Origin: Haematobacter genomosp. 1
GTDB lineage: Bacteria; Pseudomonadota; Alphaproteobacteria; Rhodobacterales; Rhodobacteraceae
Direction of reading: 5' to 3'
DNA: 64,000 nucleotides
Assembly (NCBI RefSeq): GCF_002196855.1
Contig: NZ_NIPW01000005.1
Span: 228,347-292,346 of the forward strand
Position numbers and translations under genes: made by a program
The notes under the pieces: model-generated
Databases searched by the model: none
Told to the model about the DNA's origin: nothing
What the model saw: only the letters and a program-made list of their open reading frames with translations
Shown here: positions 9,033 through 17,794 of the stretch, piece after piece
Layout of the letters: every line of letters begins with the position of its first letter
Position numbering within the stretch: the first letter of the stretch is position 1

Positions 9033-10187
9033 TCAGGGCTGATCTTCGCTGCTCTGCGCCTGCTCCGCTTCAGGGAGATCCTGATGGGTGAACCCCTCCA
9101 GACCCGGCGCCACCTCCTCCGCATCCCGCTCGATCAGCACCTCGCTTGCGGCATAGATTACCAGAAGCCGGGCCAGCGAGACGAGGGCATTGAGATGGAT
9201 CCGCTCGTAGCCATGCGACGCATCCACCCCGAACGTAAGGAGCGCTGTCCGCACGTCGTGTCCGGCCTCCACCGCAGAGGCCGCGTCCGACCGATAGTAG
9301 CGGAACACGTCCTTCTGCACCCGGACCCCGTGATCGAGACAGAGCGCATGGAGCTTCCGGCTCAGGTGATAGTCGAAGGGGCCGGTCTGGTCCGCCATCG
9401 CCAGCGTCACGCCGAATTCGGAGGAGTTCTGCCCGGGTGCCGTCGTGCCGTTGTCCACCGCGACCAGCGACGCGATCTCCGGCGTCAGCACGGCGGAGGC
9501 GCCGACACCCACTTCCTCCCCAATGGTAAAAAGCCAGTAGCTGTCCACCGGCGTTTCCACCTGCTCCCGCTGCATCGCCTCCAGCGCCGCCAGCATGACG
9601 GCTACCCCCGCCTTGTCGTCCAGATGGCGGGAGACGATGTAGCCATTGTCGAGAAACTCCGGCTGCGGATCGATGGCGACGATGTCACCTATATCTATGC
9701 CAAGCCCCGCAAGATCATGGACATCGCGGGAGAGCGCATCCACCCGCAGTTCCACATGCGGCCAGCCGGAGGGCTGGCTGTCCACCTCCTCGTTGAACGT
9801 GTGGCCAGAGGCCTTCAGCGGCAGAACGGTGCCGCGATACACACCCCGATCCGACATGATGGAGGCCCGCGCGCCCTCTGCGAAACGCGCCGACCAGTGC
9901 CCGATGGGCACCAGTTCCAGCCGCCCGTTCGCCTTCAGCGCCTTGACCTGCGCGCCAAGCGTATCGACATGCGACACGATACTCCGCGCCGGGCGCCGCG
10001 CCGCGCCGCGCCGTCGCGCCCGGATCGCACCGCGCCGTGTAAGAACCACATGAAGGCCGAGCCGCTCCAACTCCTCCGCGACGTGGCGGACGACCTCATC
10101 CGTGAAACCGGTGGGGCTCGGTATGGCAAGAAGGCTGGCAAGCTGCCGGGTGAGATAATCGGGGTCGATCGTGATGGTGGTCTGCAT
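9033..10187 (-). CDS. NAGGN-system M42 family peptidase
   Basis: This 384-residue aminopeptidase-like metalloenzyme shows M42 ligand motifs in order: SHVDTLGAQ, HLDDKAGVAVML, IGEEVGVGAS, VDNGTT and ASHGYERIH. M42 members next to NAGGN genes form a recognised subgroup, probably acting on the dipeptide or its turnover, though the substrate is not established. The ATG at 10187 (MQTTITIDPDYL) was chosen because upstream in-frame sequence runs into a degenerate repeat. First gene of the three-gene NAGGN operon. Confidence 0.88.
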   Translation of the reverse strand: MQTTITIDPDYLTRQLASLLAIPSPTGFTDEVVRHVAEELERLGLHVVLTRRGAIRARRRGAARRPARSIVSHVDTLGAQVKALKANGRLELVPIGHWSARFAEGARASIMSDRGVYRGTVLPLKASGHTFNEEVDSQPSGWPHVELRVDALSRDVHDLAGLGIDIGDIVAIDPQPEFLDNGYIVSRHLDDKAGVAVMLAALEAMQREQVETPVDSYWLFTIGEEVGVGASAVLTPEIASLVAVDNGTTAPGQNSSEFGVTLAMADQTGPFDYHLSRKLHALCLDHGVRVQKDVFRYYRSDAASAVEAGHDVRTALLTFGVDASHGYERIHLNALVSLARLLVIYAASEVLIERDAEEVAPGLEGFTHQDLPEAEQAQSSEDQP

Positions 10188-10287
10188 GGGGCCAACAGAT
10201 GCCGCAGGCCCGGCACGGGTCAACCCCCGCGCCCCCGCAGCAGATGCCCGGTCCGGGCGGCGGGGAGTGCGGCGCAGGCTTTCCCTG

Positions 10288-10446
10288 GCCGGTTGCCGGA
10301 ATAGACTTTTCAGGTCCGCGCGGGAGGGAAAATTGTCCGCAATCCGGGAGATCCGCCAGGAATTCACGCGTTTCCGGTGAGTCCAGGGCTGATGCCCCGA
10401 CTTCCAGAGCAGGGACATGACAGCTCAGAGCTTTTCAGCAGCCCGC
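10288..10446 (-). repeat. MITE-like element, copy 2 (degenerate)
   Basis: Read on the minus strand it begins GGGCTGCTGAAAAG and keeps recognisable blocks of the family (GAGCTGTCATG, CCGGAAACG, then CGGATTGCGGACAATTTTCC), but the distal inverted repeat has largely decayed. It occupies the middle of the 462-bp gap between the M42 peptidase and DUF1684 genes. The rest of that gap (10188-10287 and 10447-10649) shows no gene or clear signal. Confidence 0.6.
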
Positions 10447-10649
10447 CCCGTAATCGGGAGGCGCGAAGCCATCAACCTCCGTGCCCCTCCCGGCAATCGA
10501 AAACGACCGGGGCCAACAGCAATCCGGTGCGGTCATCATTCAGGCGCGTGACCAGCGCGGTGTGTTGCCCTCAAGGCATACACGGTCGCCGGATTCCTGT
10601 GCCTGCCGCCAAACTTTCCCGCTCGGCCGAAGTCGGCATCCCCCCTCGC

Positions 10650-11429
10650 TCAGTGCGGCTTCTTCTCTCCTGCCCTGATCGGAAAGGGGAGCACGTTCTG
10701 CGCCGGAGGCAGCGGGCAGACGGCGAAGTCGGTGAAGGCGCAGGGCGGGTTGAACGCCTTGTTGAAGTCAAGGATCACCCTGTCGCCCCGCACGTCACCG
10801 ATCAGGAACCGCGCCGCGCCATAGGTTTCCGGCCCCGAGGTGCGGTCGCGGATCACGAACATCGGCTTGCCGCCCTTCCAATGGGTCGGCAGCAGCACCA
10901 CCTCCGCACCGTCATGGGAGAACCGCGCCTCATGCGTGATGCTGACGGAGGTGGGGATACCCTTCACCGTGTCGATCCCCAGACGCTCGGGCGCGGCCAG
11001 CGCCTTCCACTCCGCCTCCACACGCCAAGCGGGATCCAGCGGGAAGCTCTCGATCCCCGCGAAGGCCGTTCGGGACGGCGCGTCGATCTGACGGACCCGC
11101 AGGGCGTGCTGCCCCTCGATCTCCGTCACCTCGAGCAGCAGGCCGCCGGTCTCAAGCTGGGGCGGGTTGTCCCCCGCGGCAACGAAAGCGCGCGCACCCG
11201 TGCCGTCGTCAAAGGTCGCGGTTCCGTCCGCGCCAAGCACCAGCACGCCGAGCCGCGACGGCCCGACGGAGAGAGGCACGTCGCTCTCCGGCCCGCTGCC
11301 CACCTGATGGGTGCCGGGCGCAATCTCCACCCGGTCGGTCAGGTTCAGCCAGCCGTCCGGCGCTGTCAGCGCGGCAAGACGCTGGCTGCGCCATGCTTCG
11401 ATTTCGGCACAATAGGCGTCATCGGTCAT
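10650..11429 (-). CDS. DUF1684 domain protein
   Basis: The 259-residue cytoplasmic protein matches DUF1684. N-terminal ESEAWR-type motif is represented by AEIEAWRSQRLAAL, followed by a DGWLNL segment, and the C-terminal signature is LDFNKAFNPPCAFTDFAVCP then NVLPFPIRAGE. The family has no established function. Its start overlaps the end of the upstream ABC ATPase gene by 11 bp, so it is the last gene of the peptide transporter operon and may act on the imported compound. Confident family assignment, function unknown. Confidence 0.85.
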   Translation of the reverse strand: MTDDAYCAEIEAWRSQRLAALTAPDGWLNLTDRVEIAPGTHQVGSGPESDVPLSVGPSRLGVLVLGADGTATFDDGTGARAFVAAGDNPPQLETGGLLLEVTEIEGQHALRVRQIDAPSRTAFAGIESFPLDPAWRVEAEWKALAAPERLGIDTVKGIPTSVSITHEARFSHDGAEVVLLPTHWKGGKPMFVIRDRTSGPETYGAARFLIGDVRGDRVILDFNKAFNPPCAFTDFAVCPLPPAQNVLPFPIRAGEKKPH

Positions 11430-12183
11430 CGGTCATTCCTTCCGGCAGACGCGGCAGGCTTGCGAGCAGCCGCTGGGTATAGGGATGGCGGGGGGCGTCA
11501 AGAATGGCACGCGTCTCGCCCGCCTCGACCACCCGCCCGCGTTCGAGCACCACCATACGCGGGCAGAGCGCCGCGACGATGGCGATATCGTGTGAGACGA
11601 GAACCATCGTGGTTTCCCGCGACAGATCGCGCAGCAGATCGACGATCCGCACGCGGGTGGAAAGGTCGAGCGCGCTCACCGGCTCATCGGCCAGCAGCAC
11701 CTTGGGCCGCGCGATCAGCGCGCGGGCGATGGCGATACGCTGGCGCTGGCCGCCGGAGAAGGCGCGCGGAAACCGCTCCAGGCTGTCGGGGGGCAGGCCG
11801 ACGGCGGCCAGCACACGCAACGCCTCCGCCCGCGCATCGACGGGAAGGGCCAGCGCCTGCACCGGCTCCGCCAGTATCCGGGCCACCCGCATCCGGGGAT
11901 CCAGCGAGGTGTAAGGGTCCTGAAACACCGGCTGCACCATCCGGCGATGCGCCCGCATCCGTGCGGTGGAGCGGGTGTCGAGCGGGCTGCCCCCCGCCTC
12001 CACCACGCCTGCATCGGGTGCGATCAGCCCCAGCATCACCCGCATGAGCGTGGTCTTGCCCGACCCGCTCTCTCCCAGAATGCCGAGGTTCTCCCCCTGC
12101 CGCAGGTCGAGAGACACATCCTCCAGCACGGGCGCGCCCGGACGATAGGCATGGCTCACATGGCGGAGCGACAGGAGCGTCAT
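11419..12183 (-). CDS. peptide/nickel-type ABC transporter ATPase (DppF-like)
   Basis: A 254-residue ATPase with Walker A GESGSGKTT, Q-loop VFQDPYTSLDP, signature FSGGQRQRIAIARAL, Walker B VLLADEPVSALD and switch VSHD. The tail HPYTQRLLASLP is typical of oligopeptide-family (Opp/Dpp) ATPases. It should pair with the adjacent DppD-like ATPase. The genes overlap by 4 bp at its start and 11 bp at its end, so expression is coupled. Substrate not predictable from sequence. Confidence 0.9.
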   Translation of the reverse strand: MTLLSLRHVSHAYRPGAPVLEDVSLDLRQGENLGILGESGSGKTTLMRVMLGLIAPDAGVVEAGGSPLDTRSTARMRAHRRMVQPVFQDPYTSLDPRMRVARILAEPVQALALPVDARAEALRVLAAVGLPPDSLERFPRAFSGGQRQRIAIARALIARPKVLLADEPVSALDLSTRVRIVDLLRDLSRETTMVLVSHDIAIVAALCPRMVVLERGRVVEAGETRAILDAPRHPYTQRLLASLPRLPEGMTDDR

Positions 12184-12986
12184 GTCCGCCCCTCCAGCGC
12201 CGCCTCTAGCCGCCGGGCGGCAGCGATCAGGCCACGGGTATAGGGATGGGACGGGCGGGTGAAAACCTGCTCGACCGGGCCTTCCTCCACCGCGCGCCCC
12301 TTTTCCATCACGACGATCCGGTCGGTGATGCGCGCGACCACCGGAAGGTCATGGCTGATGAACAGGAGCGCCAGCCCCTCCTCCCGCACCAGCCGGTCGA
12401 TCAGGTCCAGCACCTCCGCCTGCGTCGTCACGTCGAGCGCGGTCGTCGGCTCATCCGCGATGAGAAGCTGCGGCCGGCAGGCAAGCGCCATGGCGATGGC
12501 CACCCGCTGCCGCTGTCCGCCCGACACCTCATGCGGCCAGGCGGCGAGGATGCGCTCCGGCTCGGCGATGGACACGCGCGCCAGCGCCGCGAGTTGCTCC
12601 GACCGGAGCGCCCTGCGGTCGAGCGTTATCCCCGAGCGGCGCGCATGGCGGCGCAGCGGCAGCGCCAGCTGATCGCCAAGCCGCATCAGCGGGTCGAGCG
12701 CCGAACGCGGATCCTGAAACACCACCGCCGCCACCCGCCCGCGAAGATCGTTCAGCACGCGCTCCGGCTGCCCCACCACCTCCTGCCCTCCAAGCCGGAT
12801 GGACCCGCCGGCCCGGAGCCCGGGCGGCAGCAGACCCACGACGGACATGGCCGTCAGCGACTTGCCCGAACCGCTCTCTCCCACCAGCCCAAGCCGCTCC
12901 CCCGGCGCGATGGAGAAGCTGATGCCGTGAACGAGTTGCTGCCGGGCCGTGCCGACCGTCAGTGCCTCGATCTGCACAAGGGTCAT
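12180..12986 (-). CDS. peptide/nickel-type ABC transporter ATPase (DppD-like)
   Basis: The 268-residue ATPase has Walker A GESGSGKSL, Q-loop VVFQDPRSALDPL, signature VSGGQRQRVAIAMAL, Walker B LLIADEPTTALD, switch FISHD and the Opp/Dpp-type end HPYTRGLIAA. It is the partner of the DppF-like subunit encoded next, with a 4-bp overlap on each side (permease gene upstream, ATPase gene downstream). Confidence 0.9.
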   Translation of the reverse strand: MTLVQIEALTVGTARQQLVHGISFSIAPGERLGLVGESGSGKSLTAMSVVGLLPPGLRAGGSIRLGGQEVVGQPERVLNDLRGRVAAVVFQDPRSALDPLMRLGDQLALPLRRHARRSGITLDRRALRSEQLAALARVSIAEPERILAAWPHEVSGGQRQRVAIAMALACRPQLLIADEPTTALDVTTQAEVLDLIDRLVREEGLALLFISHDLPVVARITDRIVVMEKGRAVEEGPVEQVFTRPSHPYTRGLIAAARRLEAALEGRT

Positions 12987-13795
12987 GCCGCGCCCTCCCG
13001 TTCCGGGTCGAACAGATCGCGCAGCCCGTCAGCCAGAAAGTTGATCCCCAGCACCAGCGTCAGCAGGGCCACCCCCGGCACGATCACCCCTATGGGCGCC
13101 GTGAACACCGTGGACTGCGCCTGTTGCAGAAGCTGGCCCCAGGACGCATTCGGCGGAGGCGCCCCCAGCCCCAGATAGGAGAGCGAGGCTTCGGCGATCA
13201 CAGCCAGCCCGAACTGCAAGGCCAGCGCCACCATGAGCGTGGGCAGGATGTTCGGCAGCACATGGGTCAGCACGATGCGCGGCCAGCCCGCGCCGGAGCA
13301 GCGGGCGGCGGTGATGTAATCCTGTGTCAGCACCCGCTTCGTCAGGATGCGCACCAGCCGCGCCACGATGGCCGACAGCGCGATCCCGATGGCGATGATC
13401 GCGGTCGAAAGGCTTGCCCCCTCGCTCGCCGCGACGATCAGCATGGCCAGCAGCAGCGTCGGAAAGGCGATGAGGATGTCGAAGGTCGCGGCCAGCCCGT
13501 CATCCGCCGCCCCCTGCGCGAAAGCGGCAAGGACACCCAGCACCGTGCCGATCACGCCCCCGATCAGCACCGCGCCGGCCCCCACCGTCAGGGCGATGCG
13601 CGAGCCGATCATCACCTGCGTGAAATAGTCCCGCCCGAGCCGGTCCGTCCCCGCCCAGTGCGCCCAGGACGGCGGAGAGAGCCTGCCCCCCACCATCGCG
13701 GCCGGATCATAGGGCGTCCAGACGAGCGTCAGCAGCGCCACCGCGACATGCAGCCCGACGAGCAGGCACCCGATCCCCAGCACCACCCGCCTCAT
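12983..13795 (-). CDS. peptide-type ABC transporter permease (DppC-like)
   Basis: A 270-residue inner-membrane permease with an N-terminal anchor helix, then the periplasmic segment HWAGTDRLGRDYFTQVM diagnostic of DppC/OppC proteins, and a binding-protein-dependent transport domain with the EAA-like loop AARCSGAGWPRIVLTHVLPN. It pairs with the DppB-like permease, whose gene overlaps it by 4 bp. Confidence 0.9.
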   Translation of the reverse strand: MRRVVLGIGCLLVGLHVAVALLTLVWTPYDPAAMVGGRLSPPSWAHWAGTDRLGRDYFTQVMIGSRIALTVGAGAVLIGGVIGTVLGVLAAFAQGAADDGLAATFDILIAFPTLLLAMLIVAASEGASLSTAIIAIGIALSAIVARLVRILTKRVLTQDYITAARCSGAGWPRIVLTHVLPNILPTLMVALALQFGLAVIAEASLSYLGLGAPPPNASWGQLLQQAQSTVFTAPIGVIVPGVALLTLVLGINFLADGLRDLFDPEREGAA

Positions 13796-14751
13796 CGCCG
13801 CGCTCCCGCGTCACGCAGCCGGGGATCGACAAGGCGTTGCAGGATGTCCGCCGCAAAGCCGATCAGCAGCACCATGAGCGTGGAAACAAACAATACCCCC
13901 TGCACGCTGGGATAATCGCGTTGCTCGATGCCGAGCAGCAACATGGACCCAAGCCCCGGCAGGGCAAACACCCGCTCCACCACCACCGCGCCGAGCAGGG
14001 TGGAGGCAAGCTCTATCCCGAGGATGGAGATGACGGGCAGGGAAGCGTTGCGGATGCCGTGCCGTATCATCGCTTCCGGCAGGCTTTCTCCCAGCGCGCG
14101 GGCATTGCGGATGTAGTCGGATCCGAGCACGTCCAGCGTGGCGGAGCGCACGTATCGGATCAGCGAGGCGCTCATCACCACCGCAATGGTCACGACGGGC
14201 AGGAGCAGCGCCCGCATGGCCGCCAACGGATCGGCCCAGCCCCGCACGGGAAAGCCGCTCGCCGGAAGCAGCCGCCACTTCACCGCGACGATCCAAACCA
14301 GCAGGATGCCAATCCAGAACACCGGCACCGCCAGCCCGAGCTGCGACACCGCGGAGATCAGCGCGCCATACCAGCGGTCCCCCCGCATGGCCGCCACGAT
14401 GCCAAGAGGCACCGCCAGCACCAGCGCCAGAGCAAAGGCCGCGAAGGTCAGCGGGAGCGTCACCGCCAGCCGCGCCCGGATCTCGGGCAGAACCTCCGCC
14501 CCGCTCACAAAGGACCGGCCCAGGTCGAACCGCGCCATGTCCGACAGGAAACGGCCAAGCTGCACCACCAGCGGCTGATCGCTTCCCACCTCCGCCCGCG
14601 CGGCGGCGATCTGCTCCGCATCCGCGCCGACAGAAAGGAGCGCCGCCGCCGGATCCCCCGGCAGCAGGCGCAGCAGCACGAACAGCACCAGCCCGGCCAC
14701 CAGCAGCGAGGCGAACAGGATCAGCGTCCGGCGAAGGAGATAGCGTGCCAT
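13792..14751 (-). CDS. peptide-type ABC transporter permease (DppB-like)
   Basis: A 319-residue permease. The N-terminus YLLRRTLILFASLLVAGLVL and LLPGDPA are typical of DppB/OppB; the EAA loop reads NARALGESLPEAMIRHGIRN and the domain ends with the usual GLGSMLLLGIEQRDYP region. About six transmembrane helices. It follows the binding-protein gene by 18 bp and overlaps the DppC-like gene. Confidence 0.9.
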   Translation of the reverse strand: MARYLLRRTLILFASLLVAGLVLFVLLRLLPGDPAAALLSVGADAEQIAAARAEVGSDQPLVVQLGRFLSDMARFDLGRSFVSGAEVLPEIRARLAVTLPLTFAAFALALVLAVPLGIVAAMRGDRWYGALISAVSQLGLAVPVFWIGILLVWIVAVKWRLLPASGFPVRGWADPLAAMRALLLPVVTIAVVMSASLIRYVRSATLDVLGSDYIRNARALGESLPEAMIRHGIRNASLPVISILGIELASTLLGAVVVERVFALPGLGSMLLLGIEQRDYPSVQGVLFVSTLMVLLIGFAADILQRLVDPRLRDAGARR

Positions 14752-14769
14752 GCCGCCTGCCCCGTCAGG

Positions 14770-16281
14770 TCACTCCGCCTTCTCGACGCCGCGCAGGAAG
14801 AACTGCGCGTTCAGCCCGTTCACCGGATAGCCCGTGGTCCGGGTGTTGGAGACGACGATCTGCGGGTAAAGGAAAAGCCAGTTGGAGGCTGCATCCGCGA
14901 CGATGATCTCGTTGGCCTGCCGGAGCTTCTCCGCCTGCCCCGCTTCCGTGTCGCTCGCCTCGGCTTCCGCGATCAGGCGGGTGACCTCGGGATTGTCATA
15001 CCCCCAGTAGAAGTTCGGATTGCCATAGAACACGATGTCGCGGTGGTTCACATGCTCCTGCAGCGTCGCCTGAAAGTCATGCGCCTGATAGACCTTGGTG
15101 TACCATTCGTTCGCGGTGATGAGGCGGATGTTCACCGTCACCCCGATCTTTGCCAGTTCCGCCTTCAGGAACTCCGCAGTGATCGGGTGGGGGTCGTAGT
15201 TCGGCGTCTCCAGCGTGAAGGTGAAGCCGTCCGCCAATCCGGCCTCCGCCAGAAGGGCCTTCGCGCTTTCAGGGTCGTAGGGGTCCACGCCGGTCAGATC
15301 CTCGTACCACGCGTCCGTCGGCGGCACGAAGGAGCCGATGACCATGCCCCGGTCCCCCCAGATCGCTTCGAGAAGCCGTTTCTTGTCCACCGCGCGGGCC
15401 AGCGCCTTCCTCACCTTCACGTTGTCGAAGGGCGCGACGCGGTCGTTGTAGGCCATGATCTGCTTGGTGGTGGAGCGGCCCTCCGAGATGGTGAAGGCGG
15501 AGGGATCGGCGAACAGGGCCAGCGCATCCGGGCTTTGAACGGAGGTGATGATGTCCACCGCATCCGTCAGCAGCGCGTTGTTGAGGGCCGAGGCATCGGT
15601 GAAATAGCTGAACGTCGCGCCCGCGTTCTTCGGCGCGTCGCCCCAGTAGCCGTCGAAGGCCTCCAGCGACAGCGCCGTGCCCCGCCGCCAGCCTGCCAGC
15701 CGGTAGGGGCCGGTGCCGTCCTCCTTCTGGGTGATGTCGCCCGCCGCATCGTTGACCACCCAGACATAGCTGAGGTTGTAAGGCAGAGAGATCGACTTCG
15801 ACTTCAGCCGCACGACGACCGTCTGGTCATCCGGGGCCTCCACGCTGTCGATGGTGGCGAGGCTCGACTTGCGGGAACTGCGCGAGCCTTCGGCCTTCAC
15901 CCGCTCGATTGAATATTTCACATCCGCCGCGGTCAGCGGATCGCCGGAATGGAAATGCACCCCTTCCCGGAGCGTGAAGGTATGGGTCAGGCCGTCGTCG
16001 CTCACCTCATGGCCGGCGGCCAGAACCGCCTCCACCGAGCCGTCATCGGCCAGCCGGTAGAGCGCCTCATAGACATTGTCGTTGAACGCCTCGCTGATCC
16101 CCTGTCCCGCCCCCGCGGTATTGTCGAGGTTCTGCGGCTCATAGAGCGATCCCACCCGGATGACCGCCGCAGGATCGCCCGCAGCCAGCAGCGCGCCGGG
16201 CGCGGTCCCGGTCAGAAGCGCGGCCACCAGCGCCGCGGTGATCCGGGGGAGGGCGGCGGGAAAGGGCAGCGTCTCGGCCAT
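14770..16281 (-). CDS. peptide-type ABC transporter substrate-binding protein
   Basis: A 503-residue family 5 extracellular solute-binding protein with a signal peptide ending near GALLAAG. The family signature region appears as YEALYRLADDG, HTFTLREGVHFHSGDPLTAADV, and later TFTLETPNYDP. It should deliver peptides, nickel chelates or similar compounds to the DppBC-like permease. The start at 16281 has GAGGAA seven bases upstream. First gene of a six-gene operon ending in DUF1684. Confidence 0.9.
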   Translation of the reverse strand: MAETLPFPAALPRITAALVAALLTGTAPGALLAAGDPAAVIRVGSLYEPQNLDNTAGAGQGISEAFNDNVYEALYRLADDGSVEAVLAAGHEVSDDGLTHTFTLREGVHFHSGDPLTAADVKYSIERVKAEGSRSSRKSSLATIDSVEAPDDQTVVVRLKSKSISLPYNLSYVWVVNDAAGDITQKEDGTGPYRLAGWRRGTALSLEAFDGYWGDAPKNAGATFSYFTDASALNNALLTDAVDIITSVQSPDALALFADPSAFTISEGRSTTKQIMAYNDRVAPFDNVKVRKALARAVDKKRLLEAIWGDRGMVIGSFVPPTDAWYEDLTGVDPYDPESAKALLAEAGLADGFTFTLETPNYDPHPITAEFLKAELAKIGVTVNIRLITANEWYTKVYQAHDFQATLQEHVNHRDIVFYGNPNFYWGYDNPEVTRLIAEAEASDTEAGQAEKLRQANEIIVADAASNWLFLYPQIVVSNTRTTGYPVNGLNAQFFLRGVEKAE

Positions 16282-16451
16282 GGTCTGGTTCCTCGAATGA
16301 TCTTGTCGCGAGCGGTAATATAGTTCTCGCAGCGCTGTCGACCCCCTCCGCATCTCCCATATGCCCGATGCCGCCTTCCGGCAAAGACCGGCGAAAGGGC
16401 GCGGCAGAAATGTCTCATGCCACAACATATCTGAATTCGACGAATTTCTGC

Positions 16452-16476
16452 GGAACATCCCCTTGGCAGCCAAGTT
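16452..16476 (+). promoter_or_regulatory. candidate EcfG-type general stress promoter
   Basis: GGAAC at 16452-16456 is followed after 16 bases by AGTT, close to the EcfG consensus GGAAC-N16/17-CGTT of alphaproteobacteria. It sits 46 bp upstream of the 24-residue peptide gene, a suitable distance for a promoter. Assigned by motif only. Confidence 0.5.
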
Positions 16477-16477
16477 C

Positions 16478-16503
16478 TACCGCAGCGGTACGTGAGACGT
16501 ACC
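16478..16503. promoter_or_regulatory. two overlapping palindromes in leader of small ORF
   Basis: TACCGC-A-GCGGTA (16478-16490) and GGTACGT-GAG-ACGTACC (16487-16503) share GGTA, so only one could fold or be bound at a time. They lie between the candidate EcfG promoter and the ribosome-binding site GGAGG, and might be an operator or a switch in the 5' leader. Confidence 0.4.
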
Positions 16504-16522
16504 AGAGATTTCGGAGGCAGTC

Positions 16523-16597
16523 ATGAATTCCATTATCTATCTTGTCGGTCTGGTGGTCATCGTGTTGTTCATCCTTTCCTTCCTGGGTCTGCGCTGA
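16523..16597 (+). CDS. 24-residue single-helix membrane peptide
   Basis: A short frame begins MNSIIYLVGLVVIV and ends FLGLR, a single hydrophobic helix with a polar N-terminus and one C-terminal arginine. GGAGG lies seven bases before the ATG. Its stop overlaps the next start (TGATG), so the two are co-translated. Small membrane peptides of this kind occur beside stress genes in alphaproteobacteria; the function is unknown. A strong RBS, upstream promoter candidate and coupling argue that it is real despite its size. Confidence 0.7.
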   Translation: MNSIIYLVGLVVIVLFILSFLGLR

Positions 16598-17718
16598 TGG
16601 CCGCCCCGGTGGAACAGGTCCGTGTGACGGACACCCGCGATCCCGGTCGGAGCTATGTGGACTGGGCTGCGATCTTTGCAGGGACAGTCGTCGCGGGCGG
16701 GGCAACCGTCGTGATGACGACATTCGCGGCGGGCCTTGGGCTCGGATCCATCTCCGTCGATGACGGCGATGGCGGCGGGATCAGCCTGTGGTGGCTGGTT
16801 GTCACCGCTCTCTTCACAGTGATTGCCATGGTGGCGATCTACATGCTCGGCGGTTATATCGCCGGTCGTATGCGGCGGCGGGTCGATGGCGCCGTGCGTG
16901 ATGAAGTAACCGCTCGCGACGGTATTCACGGGCTTGCGGTATGGGGCCTTGGAATGCTGGTCGGCGGCATGCTCGCCGCCGGCGCGATTTCCGGCGGGGC
17001 AAAGGCCGTGGGCAGTGCGGCCAGCACCGTGACGGAAGCGGCGGGGACTGCGGTCGGCGGTATCGCCCAGGGTGCGGGTCAACTCGCCGGCGGTGTCGTT
17101 TCCGGCGCGGGTCAGGCGGTCGGCGGTCTTGTGCAGGGTGCGGGCAATGCCGTTGCTCCGGCGCTGCAGGATATGCTCCCGCAGGGTCTGCAATCCAACC
17201 CGGTTGACTATATCACCGATACGCTGCTGCGTCCCGGACAGCAGCAACCGGGCATGCCCGGCATGCCGGGAGCGGCCAACGATCCTGAAGCCATGCAGCG
17301 TCAGATCGGCCGTATCCTCGTGAACCTCGTTGAAACCGGCGAGATCTCGGATCAGGACCGCGCGTTCCTGCGCCAGCAGGTCGCCGCGCGCACCGGTCTG
17401 TCGGAGCAGGAAGTCGATGCGCGCGTCGATCAGGCTGTCGATCGCGCCAACGAGATCCGCGCTCAGGCCGAACAACGCGTTCAGGACGCGAAGCAACAGG
17501 CCGAGCAACTCCGCGCCGAGGCCGAGCAACGCTTCGAGGAAGCGAAGCAACAGGCGGCCGAAGCAGCCGAGACGGCTCGTAAAGCCACTATCCTCACGGC
17601 TTTCCTGCTTGCCGCGGCCTCTCTTGTTGCCGGTGCCGCTGCCTATATCGGTGCCGTGCATGGCGGTCGTCACCGGGACGAAGGGCGCATCTGGGGCGGT
17701 CTGTCCTACAACCGCTGA
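16597..17718 (+). CDS. membrane protein with coiled coil, PhnA-like family
   Basis: The 373-residue protein begins with a family-typical SYVDWAAIFAGTVVAGGA segment. Membrane helices fall near residues 25-45, 65-90 and 110-135, followed by a Gly/Ala-rich stretch of GAG/GIAQGAGQ-like repeats (about 135-190), a helical region (about 225-275), a coiled coil of heptads rich in AEQR and AKQQ (about 280-325) and a last helix near 330-355. Related alphaproteobacterial proteins are sometimes named PhnA-like without functional proof. Translational coupling to the small peptide and an EcfG-like promoter suggest an envelope stress role. Confidence 0.65.
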   Translation: MAAPVEQVRVTDTRDPGRSYVDWAAIFAGTVVAGGATVVMTTFAAGLGLGSISVDDGDGGGISLWWLVVTALFTVIAMVAIYMLGGYIAGRMRRRVDGAVRDEVTARDGIHGLAVWGLGMLVGGMLAAGAISGGAKAVGSAASTVTEAAGTAVGGIAQGAGQLAGGVVSGAGQAVGGLVQGAGNAVAPALQDMLPQGLQSNPVDYITDTLLRPGQQQPGMPGMPGAANDPEAMQRQIGRILVNLVETGEISDQDRAFLRQQVAARTGLSEQEVDARVDQAVDRANEIRAQAEQRVQDAKQQAEQLRAEAEQRFEEAKQQAAEAAETARKATILTAFLLAAASLVAGAAAYIGAVHGGRHRDEGRIWGGLSYNR

Positions 17719-17743
17719 CAGAACGAACGGACCCATGACCAAA

Positions 17744-17770
17744 GGGACCGGCGCGATCAGCGCCGGTCCC
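17744..17770. terminator. bidirectional hairpin terminator
   Basis: A perfect 11-bp stem (GGGACCGGCGC / GCGCCGGTCCC) with a 5-base loop lies between the converging coiled-coil protein and mxaL genes. There is no long T run, but position and stability suit termination from both sides. Confidence 0.65.
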
Positions 17771-17794
17771 CTGCATTCCGGCCCCCCGCTGTCG

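Noticed and set aside
10377..12047. 556-residue plus-strand frame
   Set aside because: Overlaps the DUF1684 and ATPase genes antisense and begins inside a degenerate repeat; low-complexity Arg/Pro/Ala end.
13837..15912. 691-residue plus-strand frame across the ABC permease and binding-protein genes
   Set aside because: Long antisense frames are expected in GC-rich DNA; no similarity, and the minus-strand genes are convincing.
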